From positions 1-64,000 of the forward strand of contig BMWJ01000003.1 in the NCBI GenBank assembly GCA_014651175.1: a DNA stretch of 64,000 bases. The letters are read 5' to 3'. A program made the translations under genes and the position numbers. The notes under the pieces are model-generated. The model saw nothing but the letters and a program-made list of their open reading frames with translations, had not been told where the DNA came from and did not search any database. The first letter of the stretch is position 1. Each line of letters begins with the position of its first letter. The stretch comes from Streptomyces clavifer (lineage in GTDB: Bacteria; Actinomycetota; Actinomycetes; Streptomycetales; Streptomycetaceae). This document shows positions 17,173 to 24,681 of this stretch, piece after piece.

Positions 17173-18795
17173 CTACTCCTCCAACTCGCCGCTGCCGCCG
17201 GAGAACTGCGCCAGCCGGAAGATCACGAACTCGGCGGGCTTGACCGGCGAGACTCCGATCTGGCAGATGACGCGTCCCAGGTCGACCGACTCAGGCGGGT
17301 TGGTCTCGGCGTCGCACTTCACGTAGTAGGCGTCCTCGGGCGTGGCGCCGAACAGTGCGCCGCTGCGCCACTCCGTCACCAGGAACGCGGAGATGTTCCG
17401 CCTGATCCGGGCCCACAGCGCCTGGTCGTTGGGCTCGAACACCACCCACTGCGTGCCGTTGAGGATCGACTCCTCCAGGTAGTTGAAGTACCTGCGGACG
17501 TTGAGGTAGCGCCAGGCCGGGTCGGAGGAGAGGGTGCGCGCACCCCAGACGCGGATGCCGCGGCCGGGGAAGGTGCGGATGCAGTTGACGCCGATCGGGT
17601 TGAGCAGGTCCTGCTCGCCCCGGGTGATCTGCATCTCCAGGTCCACGGCGCCGCGTACGACCTCGTTGGCGGGGGCCTTGTGCACACCGCGCTCGGAGTC
17701 GTTGCGGGCCCAGATGCCGGCGATGTGGCCGCTCGGCGGGATCAGCCGGGTCTGGCCGCCGGCCGGGTCGAAGACCTTGATCCACGGGTAGTAGAGGGCG
17801 GCGTACTTGGAGTCGTAGTTGGACGTCTCCTGACGCCACACCCGGACCTGCCGGGCGTTGAGACCGGGCGGCGGGTCGATGATCGCCAGCCGGTCGCCCA
17901 TCAGCTCGCAGTGGGCGATCAGACCGAGCTGGACGGCCTTCACGGCCTCCAGGTCGATCGCGCCACGCTGGTAGGCGGCCATCAGGTCGGGGACGGCGAC
18001 CATCGAGATCTCGTCCACCGCTTCGAGCCCGCCGAAACCGGTGCGGTCCGAGGAGTCGCCCAGGTACTCGGCGATGCCGACCGACTCGGCCTCCGCCGCG
18101 TCCGGGACCGCGGGGGTCTCCGCGGCGACGGGCACCTCGAGTGCGACCGTCTGGTTGTCGGGGCGGGCGAGCTGCGAGGCGGCGGCGCCCTCCTGCACGA
18201 CGATCAGCTTGGAGCGTTCCTTGACCTGCGTGACCACGTAGTTGCGGGCGCTCTTCTTCGCCGAGACGTCGAAGGTCTCGACCGGCTTCGTGCCGTCCTT
18301 GACGACCAGCCGGAAACGCTCCGCGGGGCCCTCGCCCTCGGCGTCCGTGACCTCGACACTGAGGGTGCCGCTCTCGCCGGGCGCGACGGCCGACACCTTG
18401 AACGTACCCAGCGTCTGGGCCGCCCCGGCCGTCAGCGCGGCGGGCGCCGCGGCACCGGCGACGGCCGACCGGCCGCGCTGTCCGCCGATCGAGTCGGCGC
18501 CCTCGCCCGGCGCGCCCGTCACTCCGCCGCGCGCTCCGCCCACGCGGACCACGTAGGCGGCGGACCCTCCGTTGTTGAAGAAGCCGTACACCGAGTGCGC
18601 CAGGAAGTACCCGTCGGTGAACTCACCGAAGGAGGCGACGTACTGGGTCCAGTTGGTGACCAGCGTCGGCTCGTTCAGAGGGCCGTCGGGCGCCAGCCCG
18701 ACGAATGCGGCAACGGAGGTGCCGACCCCTTCGATCGGACGAGAGCCGCTGGCCACCTCTTCCACGTACACGCCCGGCGACAGGTAAGACGGCAT
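17173..18795 (-). CDS. cis2: Contractile sheath protein
   Basis: A 540-residue sheath subunit, first gene of the structural operon. N-terminal arm and strand PSYLSPGVYVEEVASGSRPI and the VGTSVAAFVGLAPDGP motif are typical of phage and CIS sheaths, as is the C-terminal handshake region (YLNVRRYFNYLEESILNGTQ, then FLVTEWRSGALFG and DLGRVICQIGVSPVKPAEFV, with VSPVKPAEF as core). The middle (~80-300) is a less conserved surface domain rich in Ala/Gly and containing KSARNYVVTQVKERSKLIV. The start at 18795 was chosen because GAGGAGAG lies 7 bases upstream and because the family begins here; the frame stays open for another 120 codons upstream without a plausible start. Confidence 0.95.
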   Translation of the reverse strand: MPSYLSPGVYVEEVASGSRPIEGVGTSVAAFVGLAPDGPLNEPTLVTNWTQYVASFGEFTDGYFLAHSVYGFFNNGGSAAYVVRVGGARGGVTGAPGEGADSIGGQRGRSAVAGAAAPAALTAGAAQTLGTFKVSAVAPGESGTLSVEVTDAEGEGPAERFRLVVKDGTKPVETFDVSAKKSARNYVVTQVKERSKLIVVQEGAAASQLARPDNQTVALEVPVAAETPAVPDAAEAESVGIAEYLGDSSDRTGFGGLEAVDEISMVAVPDLMAAYQRGAIDLEAVKAVQLGLIAHCELMGDRLAIIDPPPGLNARQVRVWRQETSNYDSKYAALYYPWIKVFDPAGGQTRLIPPSGHIAGIWARNDSERGVHKAPANEVVRGAVDLEMQITRGEQDLLNPIGVNCIRTFPGRGIRVWGARTLSSDPAWRYLNVRRYFNYLEESILNGTQWVVFEPNDQALWARIRRNISAFLVTEWRSGALFGATPEDAYYVKCDAETNPPESVDLGRVICQIGVSPVKPAEFVIFRLAQFSGGSGELEE

Positions 18796-19139
18796 GCTCT
18801 GCTCTCCTCGGGGTACCGATACAAGACCAGACTCACCCTCTCGGTTCGGGCTCGCGCGCGTAAACGTCCTCCGGTGCCTCATCGAGGGCACCGCATATGC
18901 CCCCAGGGGCAATCGAGGACGCCCTCGAGGCCTTCCCGCGCGACCGGGGCCCACGGTGGGACGGAGCGGTCGGGCACCGGGTGCCGCGCCCCGGAGGGCG
19001 GCCACGGACGCGGTCGCACGCCCCGCGGCCGGAGCCGCACGCGAAGGGGGTTCGAGGGCAGCGAGCGTTACCTTTAGGGCAGCCGCCCTACCCCGCTGCC
19101 CCTGCCCTCGCCCTTCCCGGGGGCAGTAGCGTCCGTCGG
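18796..19139. other. Divergent intergenic region between sheath operon and wall-binding gene
   Basis: No gene is seen in these 344 bases. They must hold the promoter of the sheath operon (minus) and of the membrane protein gene (plus). The plus side carries the nested hairpin listed separately. A moderately AT-richer patch lies just upstream of the sheath ribosome site (18809-18850). Confidence 0.6.
19056..19101 (+). promoter_or_regulatory. Nested hairpin in the leader of the peptidoglycan-binding gene
   Basis: Outer arms GGGCAGCG (19056-19063) and CGCTGCCC (19094-19101) enclose an inner hairpin TAGGGC-AGCC-GCCCTA (19075-19090). It lies 39 bases before the GTG at 19140. It could be an attenuator, a translational control element or a terminator for antisense transcription; the sequence does not tell which. 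Confidence 0.4.
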
Positions 19140-20690
19140 GTGACCACCTGGACATCTCTGGAGCCCGCCTCGACCACGGTCGACCCGGGCAGCAGCACCT
19201 CCGTTCGACTACGTCTGCGCAACACCGGTGACGTCGTCGATGAGTACCGCTTCGAAACGGTCGGCGACGTCGCCCCGTACGTCTCGGTGGAACCGCCGTC
19301 CATCCGGCTCTTTCCAGGAACCACCGGCATCGTCCAGCTGACGTTCGCCCCGCCCCGTACCCCGGACGCGACGGCCGGGCCGCACCCGTACGGGGTGCGC
19401 ATCCTGCCCACCGAGCACCCCGAGGCCGCCACGGTCGCCGAGGGGAACGTCACCTTCACCACCTTCATGGAGGTACGGGCAGAGCTGGTCCCGCAGACCG
19501 TCAAGGGCCGCTTCAGGGGCAGGCCCAAGCTCGCCGTCGACAACCTCGGCAACACCGTGCTCACGGCGTCGATCGGCGGCGGGGACAAGGCCATCGACGA
19601 CCTCTCGTACGAGATCGTCCCGGCCAACGTCCAGATCCAGCCGGGCCGCGCCGCCTTCGTCGACGCGACACTCAAGCCCCGGCAGATCACCTGGGTGGGC
19701 CAGAAGCAGGAGAGGCCCTACGAACTCTCGGTGCGGCGCTCCGGGTTCGAACCCCTGGCGGTGAACGGGACGTACGTGCAGCGCAGTCTGCTGCCGCTCT
19801 GGCTGATGACCACGCTGAGTCTGCTGCTCGCTCTCACCATCACCGGCCTCGTCCTCTGGTTCACCTACAAGGCGCCGGTTCGCACCCTCGCGAAGGAGGA
19901 GCTCCAGAAGACGGCGGCCACCACGTTGCCGGAGGAACCGCAGGAGCTGCCGACCCCCAAGCCCACGCAGGACACCGAGCCCGCCGGGAAGCCCGAGGGG
20001 TCGGACGGCGGCGGTGGCGGCGGCGAGGAGAAGGAGGAGGAGAAGCCCAAGGAGAAGGAGGAGGAGCCCGCGCGGGGTCCGCTCCCCATCACGTCGGCGG
20101 ACAAGCCGAACCTCTTCGTGCAGTTCGCACAGGCACGGCTGGTCGAGGGGGCGGGCGGCTGCAAGCTGACCGCCGCGCACACGGTGGGCAAGCTGGACGC
20201 CGCGACCCAGCAGGCGCTGACGTGCTTCCAGCAGTCCAACGACTCGACGTACGGCGCTTTCAGCGCGCTGGTGGAGACCGATGGAGCCGGGAACCTGGGC
20301 CGCTCCACGATGACGGCGCTCCTCGCGGCGCACTTCGGCGCCGTGAAGACGGTGACGCTGAACGCGAACGACGCCAGCCCGGAGGTGCCGTGGGTGCGGA
20401 ACATGCTGCTCTGGGGCACGCAGGCCGAGATCGACGACGGCGACCTGGCGAGCACGGTCGCCTACACGAAGGCCAACATCGACTACCTGCAGAAGGGCAT
20501 ACAGCTCAAGGAGAAGCCGACCCCGGGCCTCTTCGACAGGATCAAGGAGTACCAGGGCCTGTTCCTGGCCGAGCGGACCGGGGTCCTCGACGAGATGACG
20601 CTCAACAAGACGAAGCTGGGCTGGATCAACGGGCAGGACAAGCCGGGCACGGTGGTGGCCAAGGACTGGCTCCCCGCCCCTGTGCAGTAG
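19140..20690 (+). CDS. Single-span membrane protein with Ig-like N-domain and peptidoglycan-binding-like C-domain, inside CIS locus
   Basis: A 516-residue protein encoded between the two minus-strand CIS operons. Residues 1-215 are two beta-sandwich segments (TSLEPASTTVDPGSSTSVRL, then EYRFETVGDVAPYVSVEPPS) like the CARDB/Ig modules of other CIS-locus proteins. One membrane span lies at ~218-243 (LPLWLMTTLSLLLALTITGL). A Pro/Glu/Lys linker follows, then ~200 residues with helical repeats around KLDAATQQALTCFQQ and TPGLFDRIKEYQGLFLAERT that resemble PG-binding type 1 modules. No signal peptide precedes the Ig part, so the N-domain is predicted in the cytoplasm, where CIS particles assemble, and the C-domain in the wall. 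That would make it a possible anchor or firing sensor; this is inference. GTG 19140 has only a weak ribosome site. Confidence 0.82.
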   Translation: MTTWTSLEPASTTVDPGSSTSVRLRLRNTGDVVDEYRFETVGDVAPYVSVEPPSIRLFPGTTGIVQLTFAPPRTPDATAGPHPYGVRILPTEHPEAATVAEGNVTFTTFMEVRAELVPQTVKGRFRGRPKLAVDNLGNTVLTASIGGGDKAIDDLSYEIVPANVQIQPGRAAFVDATLKPRQITWVGQKQERPYELSVRRSGFEPLAVNGTYVQRSLLPLWLMTTLSLLLALTITGLVLWFTYKAPVRTLAKEELQKTAATTLPEEPQELPTPKPTQDTEPAGKPEGSDGGGGGGEEKEEEKPKEKEEEPARGPLPITSADKPNLFVQFAQARLVEGAGGCKLTAAHTVGKLDAATQQALTCFQQSNDSTYGAFSALVETDGAGNLGRSTMTALLAAHFGAVKTVTLNANDASPEVPWVRNMLLWGTQAEIDDGDLASTVAYTKANIDYLQKGIQLKEKPTPGLFDRIKEYQGLFLAERTGVLDEMTLNKTKLGWINGQDKPGTVVAKDWLPAPVQ

Positions 20691-20712
20691 GCGGCCCCGG
20701 TCGCAGCGCCGT

Positions 20713-20757
20713 GGGCCTGCGGCCGCCGGACATCCTCCGTCCGGCGGCCGCGGGCCC
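20713..20757. terminator. 19-bp stem hairpin, bidirectional
   Basis: Arms 20713-20731 and 20739-20757 with one G-U pair and a 7-base loop. It sits between the plus-strand wall-binding gene and the end of the minus-strand ATPase gene, suitable for both transcripts. Confidence 0.87.
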
Positions 20758-20772
20758 GTCTGCGCGGTGTGC

Positions 20773-22947
20773 CTACCAGGACGCGTCGTCCAGGACCAGC
20801 CGGCCCGCCTTGCGGTATTCGCGCCGGGCGCCCGCCAGCAGGTCCGACGTCGATACGCCGTCGCCGCGCTCCGCGGCCGCGTACGCGGCCGTGACGACCG
20901 CGCTGCGGATGGAACCGCCCGCCAGCTCGAAGTCCGCCGCGCAGGACGCCGGATCGATGTCGTCGGCGCACGGGACATGGGCCAGGCTGTGCCGCCAGAG
21001 CGCCAGGCGCTGCTTCTCGTCGGGGAAGGGGAAGTCGACCACCAGGTCCAGCCGGCGGGTGAAGGCGTCGTCGATGTTCGAGCGCAGGTTAGTGGTCAGC
21101 AGGGCGATGCCGTCGAACGACTCCAGGCGCTGCAGGAGATAGGCGCTCTCCATGTTCGCGTGGCGGTCGTTGGAGCTGCTGACCTCGGAGCGCTTGCCGA
21201 ACACGGCGTCCGCCTCGTCGAAGAGGAGCACCGCGTCCGTGCGGTCGGCCTCGGAGAAGATCCTCTCCAGGTTCTTCTCCGTCTCACCGACGTACTTGTC
21301 CACGACCGACGGCAGCTGCACGACGTAGAGGTCGAGGCCGAGCTCACCGGCGACCACCTCGGCCGAAAGGGTCTTCCCGGTGCCGGAATCGCCTGCGAAC
21401 AGCCCCACCACACCCCGCCCGCGCCCGCCGCCCGCGCTCAGCCGCCAGTCGCCGAGCACCCGGTCGCGGTGCTGGGCCCGAAGGACGAGCTCCCGTAGCT
21501 GTCCCAAGGGGCCCTCGGGCAGGACGAGGTCCTTCCAGCCGACGTCGGGCCGGATACGGCGGGCGTGACGCTCGAGGCCCGACGCGGACTGCTGCCGGGC
21601 CGCGAGCCGCAGATGGGCGGCGGACAGTCTCGTACCGTCGAACGCGGCGAGGTCCAGTGCCGCGCGGGACGCGCGGTCGATCCCGCCGGGTCCCAGCCGG
21701 TACGCGGCGACGACCGGCGCCAGGTCGAACTCCGGCTCCTCGGGGCCGAGCGCCGCCCGCCAGGCGTCGAGGTCGCCGGCACGCTGCCTGGGCGCGTCCA
21801 GCACGATGGGGTCGCGCCCCCGGTCGCACCACTGCGGGTCGTACGGGCGGGGGTCCGCGAACAGCACCGGGACGTCGCTCACCGCGAGCGCCCGGATCAG
21901 CTCTTCGGGCTTCTCGGGCAGCGGGCTCACCACGATCGCCCGGCCGGTCAGCCGTGCCTCGCGCAGCAGTTCCCGGTACGGGAGGCGCTTCTGCGCCGCG
22001 TGTTCCACCGGCGCGTACTCCTCGGGGCGCTGGTCCCCCCGTCGCTCTCCGGGGACGAGGTGCAGGGCCGGGACACCGGCCGCGCCCAGGGCGACGGTGG
22101 CGAAGGCGAGCCCGTCGCCGTCGCGGTGCTCACGCAGGTAGACGGTGAGCGGGCGGACCGAGAGCTGCTCGGCCAGCTTCCGTGCCGGCGGTCCGACGGC
22201 GTGCGCCCGGCCGGTGCCCGCCGCACCCTCCGGGCTCTCCGCGTCCGCTTCCACGGGCAGGTACGGAAGCAGACGCACGGTCCCGTCCAGCGCCGGGTCC
22301 GGGGTGTCGTCGCCGAGCAGGTGGGCCACGACCCGGTCGGGTACGCGCAAGGAGCGGCTGGGAAGGGGGCGTTCGGGGTCGTCCACCTCGATCAGCCCGG
22401 ACGCGACCAGCCGCGCGGCCGGATGGAACCGGGCCCGTCCGGCGGCGGAGTGCGCGGGCACCCCGCACAGGTCGAGCGCGAGCGCGACGGTCGCCCGGCG
22501 ACGTGTGACGTCGTCGTTGAGGTAGCCGTACAGCGACTCGAAGGTGCGGTCCAGGTCGGGGGCCAGCGCGATCAGCAGGATCTGGGTGTCGAGCGGGCTG
22601 AGGCGCAGCCAGTGGGCGAGCCGTCGGAGGCGGTCGGAGTCCGGCCCCACGGGGCCGGACTCCTCCGGATCGAAGGATCCCGGCTCGGGGGACTCGAGCT
22701 CGGAGGACTCGGGCTCGGGGGACTCGGGGGGCTCCGGTGCGAAGGGCTCCGGTGCGTCCGGGCCGAGGGGGTACGCGTCCCCCGGGCTCCCGGACAGCAG
22801 ATGACGGATCGCTTCGTCCGTCAGATACATCCCGCGCATGGGATCGGTGGCCGTCGGGTCGGTGGCGCTGCGACGCTCGACGAGGAGGGCCACCCGCTCG
22901 CGCAGTCCTGCGAGCCGTGCGAGCAGGGGGCCGGAGGAGTCACTCAC
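20773..22947 (-). CDS. cis15: AAA+ ATPase of the contractile injection system
   Basis: A 724-residue protein. The C-terminal AAA+ module has Walker A GDSGTGKT at about residue 510, Walker B LLFDEADAVFG, sensor 1 LLTTNLRSNID and the arginine-finger region DAFTRRLDLVVDFPFPDEKQ, which is the canonical spacing. The N-terminal ~480 residues form a winged-helix/degenerate-ATPase region (RRLAHWLRLSPLDTQILLIA) typical of Afp15/Pvc15. Known eCIS ATPases are needed for assembly but their exact step is unsettled. The GTG start at 22947 overlaps the cap gene stop by 4 bases (GTGA). An acidic Glu/Ser/Pro segment (~80-110) interrupts the N-terminal part. Confidence 0.94.
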   Translation of the reverse strand: MSDSSGPLLARLAGLRERVALLVERRSATDPTATDPMRGMYLTDEAIRHLLSGSPGDAYPLGPDAPEPFAPEPPESPEPESSELESPEPGSFDPEESGPVGPDSDRLRRLAHWLRLSPLDTQILLIALAPDLDRTFESLYGYLNDDVTRRRATVALALDLCGVPAHSAAGRARFHPAARLVASGLIEVDDPERPLPSRSLRVPDRVVAHLLGDDTPDPALDGTVRLLPYLPVEADAESPEGAAGTGRAHAVGPPARKLAEQLSVRPLTVYLREHRDGDGLAFATVALGAAGVPALHLVPGERRGDQRPEEYAPVEHAAQKRLPYRELLREARLTGRAIVVSPLPEKPEELIRALAVSDVPVLFADPRPYDPQWCDRGRDPIVLDAPRQRAGDLDAWRAALGPEEPEFDLAPVVAAYRLGPGGIDRASRAALDLAAFDGTRLSAAHLRLAARQQSASGLERHARRIRPDVGWKDLVLPEGPLGQLRELVLRAQHRDRVLGDWRLSAGGGRGRGVVGLFAGDSGTGKTLSAEVVAGELGLDLYVVQLPSVVDKYVGETEKNLERIFSEADRTDAVLLFDEADAVFGKRSEVSSSNDRHANMESAYLLQRLESFDGIALLTTNLRSNIDDAFTRRLDLVVDFPFPDEKQRLALWRHSLAHVPCADDIDPASCAADFELAGGSIRSAVVTAAYAAAERGDGVSTSDLLAGARREYRKAGRLVLDDASW

Positions 22948-23633
22948 GTCCGCCGCTCCTGGGGCGATCCTGCCGAGCCGTGCCTCGTGGCGAAGTCCTC
23001 CCTGGCGACCTCGAGGCTCTTCGCGCTGTGGTGACGCACCGGACTGTCGTCGGGCGGCCCCTCCGTCCCGCGCACCTGAACACCGAGCCCTTCGGTGACG
23101 GGCGGACCGACCCGGTACTCGGGGTAGGCCAGGAACGGCGCGGTGATCACCACGTCGAGGGAGGGCTTGAGCTCTCCGCCGAGCGCGGACCAGACGTCCG
23201 CGAGCGAGCGCGCCTCGGTGTGCAGCCCCGCGACGGTCAGCGGGATGGAGAGGCCCAGTCCGGCGAGAGTGCCGGTCAGGTCCTCCGGCGGGAGGATCTC
23301 CTTGGGCAGCAGCGTGTGCAGTACGGCGGAGAGCATCCGGTGTTCGTCCTGCGGTCGCTTGGTCCAGGCCGTGACGAGATACGAGAGGCGGAACCAGCGT
23401 GGCGGCTGATGCTGTTTGAGGACGATCCCCTGCTCGTCGCGGAGCGACATCTTGCCGCGCTGGCGCCGCTTGGTGTCCTCGCGGATGTCGTAGAGGTACG
23501 CGTCGATGGTCGGGGCGTTCCGCCGGGCCGCCCACTCGCGCGTCGGGGCGTCGAAGGTGACCTCGACGTCCGACCCGGCGAAGGCGCCGCGGACGAGCAG
23601 CCCCCTCAGGATGTCATCGACCTCGTGGATCAC
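22944..23633 (-). CDS. cis16: DUF4255 tail cap/terminator protein
   Basis: A 229-residue protein of the Pvc16 N-terminal family, which caps the distal end of tube and sheath. It begins VIHEVDDILRGLLVRG and contains the family signature RNAPTIDAYLYDIREDTKRR and LSYLVTAWTKRPQDEHRML (in the family: P-x-x-x-x-x-L-Y-D-I-x-E-N, then L-x-Y-L-x-T-A-W). The C-terminus has LDVVITAPFLAYPEYRVGPP. GTG 23633 was preferred because AGGA is correctly spaced and family members start at this residue; GTG 23651 would add six residues but lacks a ribosome site. It is co-translated with the ATPase gene. Confidence 0.9.
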   Translation of the reverse strand: MIHEVDDILRGLLVRGAFAGSDVEVTFDAPTREWAARRNAPTIDAYLYDIREDTKRRQRGKMSLRDEQGIVLKQHQPPRWFRLSYLVTAWTKRPQDEHRMLSAVLHTLLPKEILPPEDLTGTLAGLGLSIPLTVAGLHTEARSLADVWSALGGELKPSLDVVITAPFLAYPEYRVGPPVTEGLGVQVRGTEGPPDDSPVRHHSAKSLEVAREDFATRHGSAGSPQERRT

Positions 23634-23816
23634 GGTCGTCCTGCCCTTCACTGTGACGGCCCGACGCGGAACCGGTCGTCGCCGGACGGCCCGCCGCGGA
23701 ACGACCTGTCATGTATCGATCTGTCACTGCACTCGGCCGGACCGTCCGTGATCCGGCCCGACGCGGGCCGACCTCGGCGCGGAGCGCCCCAGCCCATCGT
23801 CGCCGTCGGGGCACGG

Positions 23817-23835
23817 CCCCGGGAGGCACCCGGGG
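23817..23835 (-). terminator. Short GC hairpin downstream of LuxR gene
   Basis: Arms CCCCGGG and CCCGGGG around a 5-base loop, about 80 bases beyond the stop of the minus-strand LuxR regulator. It probably separates that gene from the cap/ATPase operon. The rest of 23634-23913 has no gene; an AT-richer patch at about 23709-23733 (containing ATGTATCGAT) is the best place for the cap operon promoter. Confidence 0.45.
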
Positions 23836-23913
23836 GACGATCAAGGGGCAGTCCCCCTACCCCGGCGTCGCCCCTCTCCTGCCCTCAGGGCCCTTGCGCC
23901 GGCGCACGGTCCA

Positions 23914-24552
23914 TCAGATGTAGCCTTCCCGCAAGGCATAGGCCACGGCATGAGCACGGTTGCGGAGCTGCAGCCGGGTCGTCAGACCGTGCATGACGTT
24001 CTTGACCGTGCGTTCGGAGTACGACAGTTTGCTGGCAATCTCCCCGGTATCCATTCCCTCGGCCACCAGCCGGAGCACATCGACCTCGCGTGGCGCCAGG
24101 CCGGATGCCGTGGCACCCGACAGGCTGGTCGTGCCGCGCTGCAACGTGCCAACCTGGGCTATCAGCCGCCCGAGCAGGTCCGACGGCAGGTCCCCGTCAC
24201 CCCGTGAGGCCGCGACGACCGCTCGGAGGAGGCGATGGCCGGTGGCCTCGCGCCGCCAGACGATCGCGCCGACGCCGTACTCGATCACCTGGAGCAGCTC
24301 CGCCTCGCGGATCAGGCTCGTGACGAGGACGGCCTTGGTGCCGTCCGCGCGTGTCAGCCGCCTGAGCTGCGACAGCGTGGCCTCGTCCAGCGCCTCGGCC
24401 AGCAGGACCGCGACCGTGCCCGGCCGGCCCGCTCCCTCGTCGATCAGCTCGACCTCGGAGTGCCGGCGAAGCTGGCTGACCGCTCCGTCCAGGGACAGCG
24501 GGTCCGATGCGTGGATCTCCACGGGGATTCTGACCGGGGCCCGGTGAACCAT
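23914..24552 (-). CDS. LuxR-family regulator with degenerate receiver domain
   Basis: A 212-residue response-regulator-like protein. The C-terminal ~65 residues are a LuxR/NarL helix-turn-helix (LAPREVDVLRLVAEGMDTGE, then SYSERTVKNVMHGLTTRL). The N-terminal ~120 residues have receiver-like alternation, with the switch-Lys-like strand VLVTSLIREAELL. At the third strand, where the phosphorylated Asp normally ends the strand, the sequence reads VAVLLAEALD, without an Asp in that place, so control by phosphorylation is doubtful. No histidine kinase is adjacent. It diverges from the large LAL-type regulator and its position next to the cap operon suggests that it controls the CIS, which is inference. 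Confidence 0.88.
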   Translation of the reverse strand: MVHRAPVRIPVEIHASDPLSLDGAVSQLRRHSEVELIDEGAGRPGTVAVLLAEALDEATLSQLRRLTRADGTKAVLVTSLIREAELLQVIEYGVGAIVWRREATGHRLLRAVVAASRGDGDLPSDLLGRLIAQVGTLQRGTTSLSGATASGLAPREVDVLRLVAEGMDTGEIASKLSYSERTVKNVMHGLTTRLQLRNRAHAVAYALREGYI

Positions 24553-24578
24553 GGCTCTACGTCCTCGCGTCCTGCCTC

Positions 24579-24608
24579 ATGGGAACAACCCGTTCCTGTT
24601 CCTCCCAT
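24579..24608. promoter_or_regulatory. Dyad between divergent regulator genes
   Basis: GGAACA (24582-24587) is matched by TGTTCC (24597-24602), with an outer pair ATGGGA/TCCCAT, so that the two half sites agree apart from a two-base insertion. It sits in the 129-bp gap between the LuxR gene (minus) and the LAL gene (plus) and could be an operator for either. Confidence 0.4.
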
Positions 24609-24681
24609 CCTTCCGTCGTCGAAAGGACGACCACAACGTGGCCGACCACGAGACCGACCACGAGATCGGCGGCACGTCCCC

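Noticed and set aside
18796-19155. Upstream extension of the sheath frame
   Set aside because: Arg/Ala/Pro-rich sequence with no ribosome site; the ideal site before 18795 and the conserved sheath N-terminus decide.
19741-19760. tRNA T-arm-like GGTTCGAACCCC sequence
   Set aside because: It lies within the coding frame of the membrane protein and no acceptor or anticodon stems surround it.
22948-23535. Upstream extension of the ATPase reading frame
   Set aside because: It lies antiparallel in frame over the DUF4255 cap gene; the family start and the GTGA overlap favour 22947.
4676-23633. Remnant prophage or type VI secretion system
   Set aside because: No integrase, capsid, terminase or lysis genes; no TssJ/L/M or TssB/C pair; presence of the DUF4255 cap and LysM/gpJ set fits eCIS.
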